Shown here: one piece after another, positions 29,046 to 40,929 of the stretch
Layout: every line of letters starts with the position of its first letter
Numbering within the stretch: the first letter of the stretch is position 1
Origin: Phyto melanocephala
Taxonomy: Eukaryota; Arthropoda; Insecta; Diptera; Rhinophoridae
DNA length: 64,000 nt
NCBI GenBank assembly: GCA_941918925.1
Contig: OW799234.1
Span: 43,492,412-43,556,411, forward strand
Direction of reading: 5' to 3'
Notes under the pieces: model-generated
Databases searched by the model: none
What the model saw: only the letters and a program-made list of their open reading frames with translations
What the model was told of the DNA's origin: nothing
Program-made: the position numbers and the translations under genes

Positions 29046-29358
29046 CATATAAATAGATATATGGCATCAATGCTACTGAGTTTCAAAAATTGAGATTTAT
29101 AATTTGCAAAAATTACCCTAAAAATAATAAAAATAACATTTCTTCCTTCACTAAAACTTCCACTTGGCTTATTATTACCTACATTCAAAATTCTATGTAT
29201 ACAAAAAATGAGGATAAGTAATTTTGGTCGTCCATAATATTAGGAGTTAGACCTCGGATCAAAAAACACTAATTTTAAAATCCATCTTCACAAACGTAAA
29301 AATACAATGAGTACAATAAAAATGCGAAAAGGCTTTTTTTGTGTCTCCAATATCATTT
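29046..29358. repeat. Older LINE remnant and minisatellite unit before the mag-type element
   Basis: Continues the older LINE interrupted at 23143, then from about 29215 a repeat unit (GGTCGTCCATAATATTAG through to AATACAATGAGTACAATAAAA) that recurs three times at 33053-33390, on the other side of the mag-type insertion. Confidence 0.5.
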
Positions 29359-29569
29359 TGTTAGGGCAACCCCGTTAAGAACTTGTACAATATACAATCT
29401 GGCATTCTTATTTATATCTGTCACATTTGAAATTTGCTTTGTAATATAGTTTATCAACCGTTCATCTGAACTACGCGACTACTCTCTATTCAACATATTT
29501 TAATAGGTTAGGTTAGGTTTACTTAATATTAAAAGTTGTCTTTTATTTCATACATTTAAAAGTACAACA
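29359..29569 (+). repeat. 5' LTR of the mag-type element
   Basis: TGTTAGGGC to GTACAACA. Compared with the 3' LTR it carries GGTTAGGTTAGG where the other has AATACAATTT (near 29505), plus a few substitutions. Confidence 0.85.
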
Positions 29570-29670
29570 AAAGTGGCGACGAGGTTAACAACCAAAATAA
29601 TCACGTGTAAAAAGAAAATTAATAACTTAATTTTCGCAACAAACAATTTTCATACTTGTACGACGCAATT

Positions 29671-30482
29671 ATGACTGACGAAAAAATTGTGAAGCTTATT
29701 GAGCAACAGTCGCAGATTATGGATTACATGGCAAAGCTCCTACAAAGCCAGGAATCAACAAAATCATTGACATCAAATCAACATGCAAGCACCTCCAGGG
29801 CAGCTTTAATGGAGTCTCTTACACACTCTATGACAGATTTTGTCTACGAGCCTGAAAGCGACCTAGTTTTTCAAGCATGGTATACACGTTTTATACACGT
29901 TTTTGAAAGGGAAGCTAACGCTCTAGAGGAGCAAGACAAAGTTGCACTCTTCTGGAGGAAAATGTCTGATCGCGTACATGAACGTTTTAAAAACTATGTG
30001 TTGCCAAAGAAACCTTCTGAGATGACTCTCAAGGAAACCGTTGAAAAACTCAGCAAACTTTTCATGAAGTCGACACCGAAGTTGGCCAACGCTATAAATG
30101 CTTACAACTAACAAAAAGCGATAACGAGGATTTCCGAGAATATGCCAGTAGAGTAAACCTACAATGTGAACTGTTTTTTTTTTTTGTTTTGGGTCTCAAA
30201 TCGGGCAAAGATAATGACATTCGCATACGGGCATACGGAATGCTCGATCTAAAAAGCGACAACACACTGATCGAACAGCAAACAAAAGCCCTGTACGCTA
30301 TCGAGAAAACTACAAAAACACCGAATCATAAAGTTCCTAAACTACCATGTTGGCTTTGTGGAGACTTACACTACGTAAAATTTTGTCCATTTAATAAACA
30401 CAAATGTTCTGCATGTCATCAAATAGGACATAAAGATAATTACTGTACCAGTGCAAAAAAACGGATAAAAAATAAAATATGA
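29671..30482 (+). pseudogene. mag-type gag with two zinc knuckles
   Basis: Capsid-like piece to 30111 (TDFVYEPESDLVFQAWYTRF). After a frame break and a T-run at 30174-30183, a nucleocapsid part carries two knuckles (CWLCGDLHYVKFC and CSACHQIGHKDNYC). The frame is not continuous. Start taken at the ATG of MTDEKIVKLIEQQ. Confidence 0.75.
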
Positions 30483-32375
30483 AGACTATATCTCAGAACT
30501 GAAAAGAAAATACCAATCCGTATTCGACAATTCGTCGTTAGGACTTTGTTCACATACAATTACTACCAAATTGTAAGGAAGTATTCATTCCTAAACGTCC
30601 TGTACCCTACGCAGTTAGGACGGAAATCGAAACTGAGCTAGATAGACTTGAACAGTCCGGCATTATCACTTCTGTTGATACGTCAAAATGGGCCGCACCT
30701 ATCGTTGTTAGCAGACGAAATGGTAAGACTATAATATGCGGAGACTACTCCACAGGACTAAACAGTATAATTGAGTCAAACCAATACCCTCTCCCAACGT
30801 CCGAGGAAATATTATCTGATTGTCATAACAGCACCGTATTCAGTTCAGTAGAAGTCGACGACGAAAGTAAGGAACTACTTACTGTCAACACTCACAGAGG
30901 TCTTTACAAATTTAATCGCCTCACACCGGGCATTAACTTATTATGGACCAACTCTGCGCCGGTATCGAAGGTTCAAAAGCCTATATAGATGATATACTGT
31001 TGTCAAGTAAATCCATAGCCGAACAAATTTTGATAAGACTGTTGCAGCGTGTTCAAGAATTTGAATTCCGTCTTAAATTTGACAAATGTAACTTTTTCAA
31101 ATCAGAAATAAAATATTTAGGACAAATTGTTGATCAACAGGGAGTACGCCCAGACCCCGAAAAGATCAAGGCAATTCAAAACTTGAAAACTCCGGTAAAC
31201 ATAACCGAAGTTCGGTCTTTATTAGGTTCCATAAACCATTATGGTAAATACGTGGCAAACATGCGAAATTTGCGCAAACCCTTAGATGATCTACTCAAAA
31301 AGGATCAAAAGTTCAAATGGACAACAGAGTGTAAAAATTCATTGGATGAATTTAAAAGAATTCTTACCTCAGAATTACTTTTAACGCATTACAACCCAAA
31401 CTTGCCTATACATGTTGCCGCTGATGCATCTTCACGGCATCGGAGCCGTTATATGCCATACTTTTCCAAATAACAGTATTAAGGCCATACATCATGTATC
31501 CCGGTCTTTAACACCAGCAGAAACAAACTACAGCCAGATAGCACTTGTATTTGCTGTACAACGTTTTCATAAAATGCTTTTTGGAAGAAAGTTCACCCTT
31601 CACACAGACCACAAACCGTTATTAACTATCTTTGGCTCAAAGAAAGGTATTCCAATATAAACCGCAAATAGGTTGCAACGCTGGACACTAGTTTTACTTG
31701 CATACGACTTCGAGATAAAATACACCAATACTAAAGATTTCGGCCATGCAGATGTATTATCAAGACTTATTGATAATCATGAAAAACCGTCTGAAGATTT
31801 CATAATCGCATCGATTTCAATGGAAAAAGATTTGAGGACTGACCTCAACGAATCTGTATCAGCCATCCCAGTTTCTTATAACATGGTGGTCCAAGAAACA
31901 AAAAACGACGCTATTCTTCAGAAAGTTTTATACTATATGAATCGTGGTTGGCCTGAGAACAGCAAACATATGGATTTATCGCTAATTCCGTTTCCGTAAA
32001 ACAACTGCACAAAGGACATACAGGATATTGAATATTACAATCAAAACTGCACATCATGTCAACTTAACTCTACAAATCCTATAAAAACAGATCTCTGCTC
32101 ATGGACAACGTTTCCGACAACGGAACACAGTTTTGTTCTGAAAAATTTGAAATGTGGTGCAAAGGACGAGGCATTCAACATACTAGAACGGTAAGATTTC
32201 ATCCAAGCTCGAACGGACAAGCGGAAAAATTTGTCGACACGCTCAAGCGTGCATTAAAAAAATCGGAAAAGGAGGGAACGTCCGCCGAAGTACTTCAGAC
32301 ATTTTTGGAAATATACCGCTCAACTCCAAACCCGAACACACCAAATAAACTATCTCCCGCAGAATCCTTTATATG
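30483..32375 (+). pseudogene. mag-type pol remnants (RT, RNase H, integrase)
   Basis: No protease is seen between the zinc knuckles and RT. RT starts near 30575 (KRPVPYAVRTEIETELDRLE), continues to a deletion near 30940, and resumes with AYIDDILLSS at about 30975. LGQIVDQQGVRPDPEKIKAI and the connection domain follow. RNase H shows AADAS and LHTDHKPLLTIFGSKKG with frame breaks near 31440 and 31660. Integrase keeps only the second catalytic block onward (SDNGTQF near 32110, then NGQAEKFVDTLKRA). The HHCC finger is essentially gone. Confidence 0.8.
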
Positions 32376-32394
32376 ACGTAAAATAAGGACTATT

Positions 32395-32835
32395 TTCGAT
32401 ATCTTACGTAAACCCGTTCCCAATACAACATTTCGAAATACGAAAATGGAGAACCAATATAATAACAAACATGGAACCAAGAAGAGAAGCTTTAACGCCG
32501 GTGACTTGGTATACGCAAAGAACCTTAGATATACCAAAAGCCATTGGGTACCAGGTGAAATAATAGAAAGAATTGGAAATGTAATTAACAACACTTTAAT
32601 CGAAGTAGGTGATCGTAAAATTCTCGTAAGATCTTACGCTGATCAACTTAAACTGCGAACTTCAATGAAAGATCCATCACAAACAACAACTCAATTACCA
32701 TTAGGTATATTGCTAAGTGAGTTCCGGATTAGAACACCGAACGTTGCAGACGAATTCGTGACACCTCCGACTTCACGTATTGTTTCCCGAAGACAACCAG
32801 TTGAGCCTATCTCTAGATCGCCTCGAACAACTTAA
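32395..32835 (+). pseudogene. mag-type integrase C-terminal region
   Basis: Open frame 32446-32835 with AGDLVYAKNLRYTKSHWVPG, the SH3-like C-terminal domain usual at the end of mag/gypsy integrases. It ends just before the polypurine tract. Confidence 0.75.
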
Positions 32836-32845
32836 TGAAGGGAGA

Positions 32846-33052
32846 TGTTAGGGCAACCCCGTTAAGAACTTGTACAATATACAATCTGGCATTCTTATTT
32901 ATATCTGTCACATTTGAAATTTGCTTTGCAATATAGTTTATCAACCGTCCATCTGAACTACGCGACTACTTTCTATTCAACATATTTTAATAAATACAAT
33001 TTTACTTAATATTAAAAGTTGTCTTTTATTTCATACATTTTAAAGTACAACA
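32846..33052 (+). repeat. 3' LTR of the mag-type element
   Basis: Copy of 29359-29569 with short indels and substitutions. Followed by the CATTT duplication. Confidence 0.85.
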
Positions 33053-33390
33053 CATTTTAACTCTCAACTTGAATCAATAATCCTTTATTTCACAATTGTA
33101 ACTTTATAAACGTAGAAAATACAAAAAGTGCAATTAAAATTCAGAAAAGCACCTTCTTGGTCGCCCATAACATTTTCAGTCCCACCTTGTATCAATAGTC
33201 ACTAATTTCGAAATTCTTGCTTCGCAAACGTTTAAAATACAAAAAGTACCATAAAAATTCAAAAAAGTACCTTTGTGGTCACCCATAACATTTTTAGTCT
33301 CACCTGGTATCAATAGTCCTTGATTGTACAATCCTACCTTCATAAACGTAGAAAATACAAAAAGTACCATAGAAATACGAAAAAGTTTAA
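33053..33390. repeat. Minisatellite of about 118-bp units
   Basis: Three units in a row containing CCCATAACATTTTNAGTC, TATCAATAGTC, ACAAACGT-like and AATACAAAAAGTACCATA. A fourth is at about 29215-29358 across the mag-type element, so the element landed in the array. Confidence 0.7.
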
Positions 33391-34172
33391 AATGCTCAAA
33401 TATCTATGTAACAAACTATTTTAATAGACATGATTTAAAGTCGGTAAATCTACTCCTTTTTGCATAAAAGTAATTATGTTATAAAAACTACCAAACTTTT
33501 TTTTCCCGATTTTTCCCCTTTCTACCCTGATAGAAATGTGTTTCAATTTTTACTAAATAACATAATTTTTTATGCCTGGTGAAATCCTAATTAAAAATTT
33601 TGTGAAAATTGACCGTCTAATTAGGAATTACATACATTTTCCGGAATTTTCCCCTTCTTGGTACCTTTTTTGTCCCGAAACAAGTTTCCAAAAATTTCAC
33701 CTAAATAATTGTCCATATTCTATAAGGAAATAATAATTGTCAAATTTTGTCCCATTGAATAATATAAGAAAAGTTTCTGTTAAAAAAAGTACCAAAAAAA
33801 GGAACAATTAATTACACAGTACAACAGCCAATCTGGGGGGTGAGAAATTCCAAGTCAGGGTGATGGTACTAGGTCAGTATAGTAAAACCCTCAAAGGGTT
33901 TGGCGTTCGTATGTGTCAGTTTTTTTTTATGACATTTTAAATTTTTTCCTTATCTTGATGTTTTTTCGCTTAGTTGTAACATTTTGGCAAAAACGTAGTT
34001 TAACATAACTCGAGAACCACTTGTCCGATTTTGATGAAACAAATTTAGAAAAATTACAATTTCTTTAATCCGTTCATATAACGTTTTCCTTTATAATCAA
34101 CAGTTTTGCCGGTAAAAATAAATTTGTGGAGAAAAAAATATTTTTTTGCCTAAAAATTTAAATATTTTTTTT
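33391..34172. other. AT-rich spacer, no gene seen
   Basis: Contains GTACCAAAAAAAGGAACAATTAATT and a CTCAAAGGGTTTGGCG stretch but no coding sequence or repeat end that I recognise. Confidence 0.4.
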
Positions 34173-34516
34173 AAACCCTTCACACAGTGAAAAAGGGTAT
34201 ATATAGGTTTGTCATTATATATATATATATATATATATTTGTCATATATTTTCTGAAAGCTTATGAATAGGGGAGTCGATTAAGCTCTGTCAGTCTGACC
34301 GTCTGTCCGTGTGTATGTTGAAATCAACTTTTTGAAGCCCCCCGACATAGGTTGGACCCGGGTAAGGTATTAAAATATCAGAAATATTCGGGAGTAGATC
34401 GGTATTGAAAATCAGAAACATCGGTACATAAACAACTGAGATATGAGCAAAAACCCACGACCACCTCGATTTTTTTTCACAAAAACAACATTACAACAAC
34501 ATACAAACGTGTATAC

Positions 34517-36365
34517 AGTGCCCATGTTCTGTAACTCTCGCTACGAGAAACTTTTCACTTGAAACATGTAAATTGGTACAGAAATACAACAAATCGAAAC
34601 AAACAGCTGTTTTTTCTCACTGTACTGTTTCTGTAACTATTCATGCGAGAAATACCTGTCACGTAAGAAAAATACTCGTAAGCCATAAAAAGTGTTTCTG
34701 TAAAGTTTTCAGGCGAGAACTTCTCACTTTGAACTGTCAAAATAAGTCACAAAAAGACCGCGAGATTGCAAAAACTTTGAGCCAAAAAATATAAAAAGTC
34801 AAAAATCAGTGACAAAAACATGGAAAATGTAGTTTAAATGTTTTTTTTTATTATTAATGCATACATATGTATGTATTAATATTATAAATTTGTTATCGTT
34901 AAGAAAAATATGCGGGTTTCAAAGCAACAAAAAGGAAAATTAGATATCGAGTTTAAACTATCGAACCTTCTATAAAATATTTTGTAATTGAAATAATGTT
35001 TTTTTTTGTGCTTTAAACTTTTATGTATGTAAAAGAAAGAAATTAGGAAATGAAAAATTAATTACTTTAAATTTGAGGTTATAAATTTTCTTACTACGGG
35101 AAATAATTTATGGTAACTATCTTTGTTTAATTTACAAAAGTTTTTATATTTCTAAAAAAGATAGATTTTATTTTATATTGATTATATTTTTACAATCATC
35201 AAAGTCATTTAAAGTTTAAAAAAACTAACTAACAGTAGGTTTACATGATGAATTTTATGACGTCCAATTTTGGACGTCATTTTTTGTTTGGTAGCAAGCG
35301 GTGTAGAGAAGAAAGGGGGGTAGAAAAATAGACATGGTTTCTGTTTTCATGGTTTTTTTTTGACACTTCGCTTTACACTTTTTTCTGTTATTTCTATTAC
35401 GTTTTATTTTTATATTCTCATCAACTGTTTTGTGCTTTTTGACTGATAAAAAAAAATATTAAACAGTAATTAGTTTTTTCTACATTCAAAATAAAGAAAA
35501 TAAAAAATATTAAAAATATAAATTTAATAGTCAACAATACAAATTAGAAATTAGACGTCCAAAAAAAAACATCGTATAAATTTAAGTAGTTTTTGGAAAC
35601 AACTTCAAAAGGGAATTAAGAAAATTGGACGTCATAAAATTCATCATGTAAATTGAGTGTAACTAAATAAAATTGCTAAATTCTTTCATTTATTTTTTTT
35701 TATTTCAATTTCGAAATAATTTTTATAATTTTTTTATTCCTTTTTTATTTAGACCTTAAATATTTACAAAAAGTGTTTATTGTTGAACCAAATTGTTTAA
35801 TTTGTATGTCGTGTGTCCTAAACAAAAATCATAAATACACCACCATTATCATTATGTTTATCATCAAAAGGAAACAATGTTACCAATGTCTTGGAAAGTG
35901 AAGGCAAATTTGTATTCCTTACACCTTTTCTCATAAAAGGTGCCTTCAAGCAGAACCATTGCTGATGATCTGCTTAAGCGATAAAGTTCATTAAATCAAT
36001 TCTCCGGCGTTTCAAAAGAGTCTGTTGAATCGCACAACCTTTTGCGATGAATCCGCAACATATTCCTTTCATCATCCCCAACCGCTCTAACTAAAGATGC
36101 ATTGTACATTTTATTTCTTTCTTCTGCACTTATTTTTTTAAACACTTTTATTTTCTAAATTTTTACTTCTAAAGTTTATTTTTTTTTCTTCTTCTTATAA
36201 TTTAGTATAATTTTTGATAGCTCTAACGTAACAACGTAATCATAAATGGTATTTTTCGCCATGAGTTACAGATACACTTTTTTCTCACACATCGAGAAAC
36301 GGTGGGATATTTTGTTTCATGACTTTTAGATGCGAGAAGTTCTCACTAAAGTTACAGAACATGGG
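34517..36365. mobile_element. TIR element with CCCATGTTCTGTAACT termini (1849 bp)
   Basis: CCCATGTTCTGTAACT near 34521 and its reverse complement near 36350-36365. The flanks both carry TAC (34514-34516 and 36366-36368). An uninterrupted paralogous sequence at about 37597-37640 (reverse strand) lacks the element and has a single TAC, confirming the insertion. The interior has repeated GCGAGAAnTTCTCAC-like motifs and no gene. Confidence 0.75.
35240..35652. mobile_element. 413-bp MITE nested in the 1.85-kb TIR element
   Basis: TTTACATGATGAATTTTATG at 35240 and its exact reverse complement ending at 35652. The inverted repeat is about 32 bp (to GACGTCCAATTTT). No convincing target duplication was found. 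Non-coding. Confidence 0.75.
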
Positions 36366-36784
36366 TACTGGTTAGAGAAAACGTGGCATCGAATCCCAGC
36401 TGAGCCAAAAAAATTTTTTTTTTATTTTTTTTTTATTTTTTATTTAATATATTATTTATATTTTTATTATTTTTTTTTTTTAATTTTTTTTTAAATTTTT
36501 TTTTTATTTTTTTTTTGCTTTATATATATTATATACATAATAATTTTTTTTTTTAATTTTTTTTTAAATTTTTTTTTAAATTTTTTTTTTTGTTTTTTAA
36601 CATATTTACATACGTGAATTTATAATTTTACAATGGGACGTTTTTATATATGTATGTTTTTGTATGTATGTACGTATTTCATATGGGATGAATGGTGACA
36701 CAAACCACTGTTATTGCGTGACTACACGTTGTGAAGGGTATATAAGATTCGGCACGGCCGAATATAGCGCTCTTACTTGTTTTA

Positions 36785-37236
36785 AACTCATAAAAAATCC
36801 AAAATGGAAAAAAGTGCCAAAGCTAATTACTTTCGCGTAAAGTCACATAACTCATGAGCAAAAAAAGGCATAGATCATGAAAATCGATGCACGCGTTTCT
36901 CATTTATTCACAATTAGGTAAATGTATGAATTTAAAAAATTTGCTCCAGATATGCACAACATTATTTGGAGAAAACATTGACACTCACAAGCCGAACTCT
37001 CTCATATTTTTCTACTGTACTAAAAGAGAAATATTGATGTGGCAACACTGGTTCTTTAATGTTTACATAAAACATGCATTGTCATTATACTTCTTCTCTT
37101 TCACACACTGGTTCTGTGATTTTTGTCATTCAACAAGTGCCGACGAACGCGATCAGTAAAAGTGATTTTTCTCCAGTTTTTTAAAAGTGAACAAAAGAGA
37201 ACAGAATATGGAACTGTGCAAGCCAGATATAAATAG
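36785..37236. other. Spacer with no recognised gene
   Basis: Moderately AT-rich. The 90-codon frame at 36887-37159 has no recognisable domain and reads like chance. A 5' part of the gene fragment that follows may lie here. Confidence 0.35.
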
Positions 37237-37449
37237 CTTTGCTACTGCTGTGGTCAATATGTCTCAACACATAAAAAAAGGGGAAATTTCAGTACTGATT
37301 TTGTTCGAACATACGAGATGTACTTCAACCAAAATGTTATAGTGAACGAAAATTGGGTACCAAATATAGTGTGTAAAAGCTGCTACAACCGTCTAATGGA
37401 TTGGAAAAATAGACGTGTGAATTTGAAAAAAGTGCTGAATTCTTATTAA
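37237..37449 (+). pseudogene. N-terminal zinc-binding fragment of an uncharacterised insect transposon-type protein
   Basis: Open frame beginning LCYCCGQYVS, then RTYEMYFNQN, then NWVPNIVCKSCYNRLMDWKN. The spacing (C-x2-CG, Y-x3-YF, W-x-P, C-x2-C, LxxW) matches, from memory, the N-terminal zinc-binding region of a large family of uncharacterised arthropod proteins. The C-terminal end of the same family is at 41436-41830, so fragments of both ends occur in this window. An upstream frame with ATG at 37208 (MELCKPDINSF) is offset, indicating a frameshift. Confidence 0.6.
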
Positions 37450-37596
37450 TATTTTTGCGCGGATTACATAATAAAATTTACATTTTTTTTCTTAGCTTTA
37501 TGTGTTTGGAAGTTACATAGGGTACCAAAAAAGTACCAAATTATAGTTTTTGCCCGTTTTTTCCCCTCAGGGGTTGAAAATTCAAAAAAAGGCCAG

Positions 37597-37978
37597 ACCT
37601 CAGCTGGGATTCGTTGCCACGTTTTCTCTAACCAGTATACACGTTTGTATGTATGTTGTTGTTGTAATGTTGTTTTTTGTGAAAAAAAATCGAGGTGGTC
37701 GATCTCAGTTGTTTATGTACCGATGTTTCTGATTTTCAATACCGATCTACTCTCGAATATTTCTGATATTTTAATACCCGGGTCCAAGCGATATCGGGGG
37801 GCTTCAAAAAGTTGATTTCAACATACAGACGGACAAACTGACAGAGCTTAATCGACTCCCCTATTAATAAGCTTTTAGAAAATATATACTTTATGGGGTC
37901 GGAAATGAAAATTGTAGAAATTTCACAAGGAATGACAAACCTATATATACTCTTTTTTACTGTGTGAAGGGTATAAAA
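37597..37978 (-). repeat. Inverted partial INE-1/DINE-like copy
   Basis: Reverse complement of the left part of the repeat at 34173, from AACCCTTCACACAGTAAAAA through GGGCTTC...GACCCGGGT to GGTTAGAGAAAACGTGGC. It lacks the 1.85-kb insertion, so it is an empty-site paralogue. It also preserves GACCCCATAAAGTATATA, which the other copy has lost. Confidence 0.75.
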
Positions 37979-38067
37979 ATAGAGTTTCGTGTTATTAAAT
38001 ACACTTTAGTTTTATTGTAGGTAGTCAATTTTATGTCTTTCTATTTCAACGGTTTAACTAAGAGTAA

Positions 38068-38380
38068 AGGCCATGACTGACTATCAGATTTAGTCGTTCG
38101 ATATGTCAAAAATTATATGTGTGTTCAGAAAGAGTGATAGTGTGGACACAAAATGCACATGTGTGACAGATTTTTTGACAAGTGTGTCCGATTTGATAAT
38201 TTTTTGAAAATTTTCATAAAATAATAGTTTCTGTGCGATCAGAGTTGCTTTTTCTAAGCAAGTATGACAGTGTGGCATCCAATAACACATTTTGTTGCGA
38301 TTTTCTCATGTAGGACAGAAAACTATCAGATTTTTATTTGACATAATCGCACGACTTTGTAGGATAGTCAGTCATGGCCT
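38068..38380. mobile_element. PIF/Harbinger-type MITE (313 bp)
   Basis: AGGCCATGACTGACTATC at 38068 with its reverse complement ending at 38380, flanked by TAA (38065-38067 and 38381-38383). The interior has GTGTGNCAG-type repeats in inverted positions. A 3-bp TAA/TTA duplication, as for the MITE at 1754, but a different TIR family. Confidence 0.8.
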
Positions 38381-38399
38381 TAAGTAATTATAGAAAAGA

Positions 38400-38900
38400 A
38401 AAAGAATACATACATACATATTGTTATAAAGTGTTGCCATATAGGCACTTGGTTTCAACACCTTATAGTATCGTTTAAAATTATATTAAAAAACTTTTAT
38501 TAATTTTTTTCCTAATATAGAAAATTCTGGGGCTTGTTCTTATATACAACTTCTTCAAATAACCCACAAGAAAATAGTCGGATGCTGACAAATCTGGTGA
38601 GAGCACAGGCCAATTAATGTCCGAATTTTTAAAAATTATTTATTCTAAAAATTGAAAATCTTCAAAAATTTTACATAATAGTGCAAATTAAAAGTGGTCG
38701 AATACAAATAATGGTGACGATGAACTAAGTAACGCTTATTCAGAGGGCAAAATTCTGACTTAAAATACTTTTTGAATTAAAATAATTAATCGTTGTTTTA
38801 AATATTAACAGTCTAATCCATAATTATTCAAAAAGCTGCACAAGAGGTTTATAATTCAAATTTCTATAAAAAATCTGTTATATAAACCTTCTTAAATATT
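38400..38900 (-). pseudogene. mariner-type transposase remnant
   Basis: On the minus strand 38640-38540 reads WPVLSPDLSASDYFLVGYLK, the conserved W-P-x-x-SPDL-x-x-x-D-[FY]-F-L-W-GYLK block that holds the last catalytic Asp of mariner transposases. The expected W after FL is V. Flanking codons are degraded and stop-containing. No inverted repeats assigned. Confidence 0.7.
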
Positions 38901-38961
38901 AATAAGTTTTATAAATAGGGCAGTAAAATTCTATTTATCTGGTTCTTTATTTATTTATTTT

Positions 38962-40843
38962 TATACCCGCCACCAAAAAAATGGTGGGGGTATATTAATT
39001 ATGTCATTCCGTTTGTAACACATCGAAATATCCATTTTAGACCCCATAAAGTATATATATTCTGAATCAGGGTTTGATTTGATGACGATCTAGCTATGTC
39101 CGTCCGTCTGTCCGTCTGTTGAAAGCACGATAGAGGTCGCACCGAAAAAGCTAGGGGGCTCAAATTTTGCCAGAATCTTTCTTATAGACAAGGTTTGTTT
39201 GGTATTGAAAATGGGCTATATCGAAATATTAGGAAGAGAGTTATAGCTCGGAAAGCAAGAGTAGGTCGAAAAAACGGTGTCCATCGCACATCAAATTAAA
39301 TGAATTGTGTCCAGACGCATAAACGTAGAGTCATAAAACTTCGAATATATATTTATCGAGTCAAAAGAATATTTTTCCCTGAAAATCGCTTAAATCTATG
39401 AATTACGAAAAGAGTTATCGATCAAAATGTACGAAAATTTATACCGCACAGTGTATTTTTCGGTATATTTAAAAACAAAAACGTCATAAAAGCAACAAAA
39501 TTGAATGTAAGACTCTGAAATTTTGCACACTTTGCTTTTTGGTGAGACGCTTTTTTGTGACGGAAAATCAATGTGCCACGCCCACTTTTACGCCCACCTC
39601 CCATATAACGTTTTAACTAAAATTCATATAATTTCTCTACTAATAAAGATTTTGGAATAATAAAGGGCTATATTGAAACACCTAAGTTGTACTCATTCGC
39701 AAAAACAACTTTGACACGCCTACTATATCGCCCACTTTTCACGTTATCTACCGTTAATGAAATTTAAAAGCTCATAAAACCGCCAAAATTAGAGGTATGA
39801 TGATCAAATTTGCTACGTATATCCTTCTAATGTAATTGTTGTGCCAAAAAGTTTAGGTGGCACGCCCACTTTAACGCCTACCTCCTATATAACGGTTTAC
39901 CTTAAATTCATGTAATTTCTCTATTGACAAAGTTTTTGGGAAAATAAAGGACTATAATGAAATATCTAAGTTGTATTTATTAGCACAAACTTTATTAACA
40001 CGCCTACTTTAACGCCCACTTTCATTGAAATACTACATTTACAAAAGCATTTTAGTAGCATATCGAAGTTATAAAGGGTGGTTAAATTTTAAGGACCGAT
40101 GTTGAATTTAAATAAAACACAAATTATTTAGGATATTATTATTTCTTTTTATAATGATAATATTTGTACGGTTCAATTATGTATTTAACAAAATATCGGC
40201 CAAATGCACCCCCCCCCCCCCCCCCCCCATCCTTGGCGCCACTCCACTATCTGATGGTCCAAATTTTCAATGACAATGCTCAATTGTTGGGCATGATGAT
40301 GAGTCGAGGTTGACTGCTCTTTTGCCACACTATCGCAAAAACCACCAGTGGTTCCCATTCAAGACACTAAGAAGGCATTCACAGATTTTCTAACATTTTA
40401 TACAGACCTGTTTTGCAGAAATTTTAATATTTTTTTACAATTCTCCCGATTGTGGACGAATTTGAACGATTATGTTGATCAAAAGAATTACGAAGTGCTC
40501 AAAATGCATTTTGATTTGAACACCCATTTTTATAAAAAACCTGAATAACTTTAAAGCGTTGCTCATTTGCGTATCTTTCTACGGATCAAATTGAGTAAGT
40601 TTGAGATTGAGAAATGTCAAGTGAAATGCAGAAAACAAATTTAAAGACTAGGTGTAGTTCACCTTCAACATGGGCCCTTAAAATTTAACCACCCTCTACA
40701 AAGAATGTGATACATATTTCATTATAAAGAGATTATTCCGTAGCGATTAACAAAATAATAAATATTGTGCTTTAAATGTACACAAAATTGGTGGTGGGTA
40801 TAAAAGATTCGGCACAGCCGAATATAGTGCTCTTACTTGTTTT
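38962..40843 (+). mobile_element. INE-1/DINE-like repeat with a mariner-like insertion
   Basis: Starts TATACCCGCCACCAAAAAAA, contains GACCCCATAAAGTATATATA and ATGTCCGTCCGTCTGTCCGT, and has repeats of GCCACGCCCACTTT..ACGCCCACCTCC. It ends GGTGGGTATAAAAGATTCGG, then CTTACTTGTTTTA. A classical fly INE-1 architecture, non-coding. The insertion at 40074-40696 separates the last 150 bp from the rest. Confidence 0.75.
40074..40696. mobile_element. TIR element with TA target duplication (623 bp)
   Basis: AAGGGTGGTTAAATTTTAAG at 40074 and the reverse complement of GAGGGTGGTTAAATTTTAAG at the right end, both flanked by TA (40072-40073, 40697-40698). Tc1/mariner superfamily by target site and TIR form. 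The internal sequence has no intact transposase. A run of 20 C at 40209-40228 is inside. Confidence 0.75.
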
Positions 40844-40929
40844 AATTCTAAAAGGTTCTGTTGGCAGAGTTATAAATAACTCACAAATGGCCATTTGGTT
40901 CAGTATCCGTAAGTCGGCTTATACCTTCC

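Larger units (their letters stand above)
29359..33052 (+). mobile_element. Internally deleted mag-type Ty3/gypsy LTR retrotransposon
   Basis: LTRs at 29359-29569 and 32846-33052 (about 210 bp, TGTTAGGGC to GTACAACA). Target duplication CATTT at 29354-29358 and 33053-33057. Polypurine tract GAAGGGAGA abuts the 3' LTR. GTGGCGACGAGG follows the 5' LTR, as in mag-lineage elements. Gag, RT, RNase H and integrase pieces survive, but protease, parts of RT and the front of integrase are deleted, so it is non-autonomous. Confidence 0.85.
34173..36784 (+). mobile_element. INE-1/DINE-like repeat interrupted by a 1.85-kb TIR element
   Basis: Starts AACCCTTCACACAGTGAAAAAGGGTAT, then GTCTGACCGTCTGTCCGTGT and TTTTTGAAGCCCCCCGACAT. 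It ends GTGAAGGGTATATAAGATTC, then GGCACGGCC and CTTACTTGTTTT. This layout, with the CCGTCTGTCCGT block and the hairpin plus CTTGTTTT end, is that of fly INE-1/DINE-1-type (Helitron-derived, non-autonomous) repeats. Its right half includes a long T/A-rich tract at 36410-36600. Confidence 0.7.

Noticed and set aside
36410..36600. Long T/A-rich tract as a poly(A) tail or origin
   Set aside because: It lies inside the INE-1-like repeat and is a low-complexity expansion; no LINE end or target duplication adjoins it.
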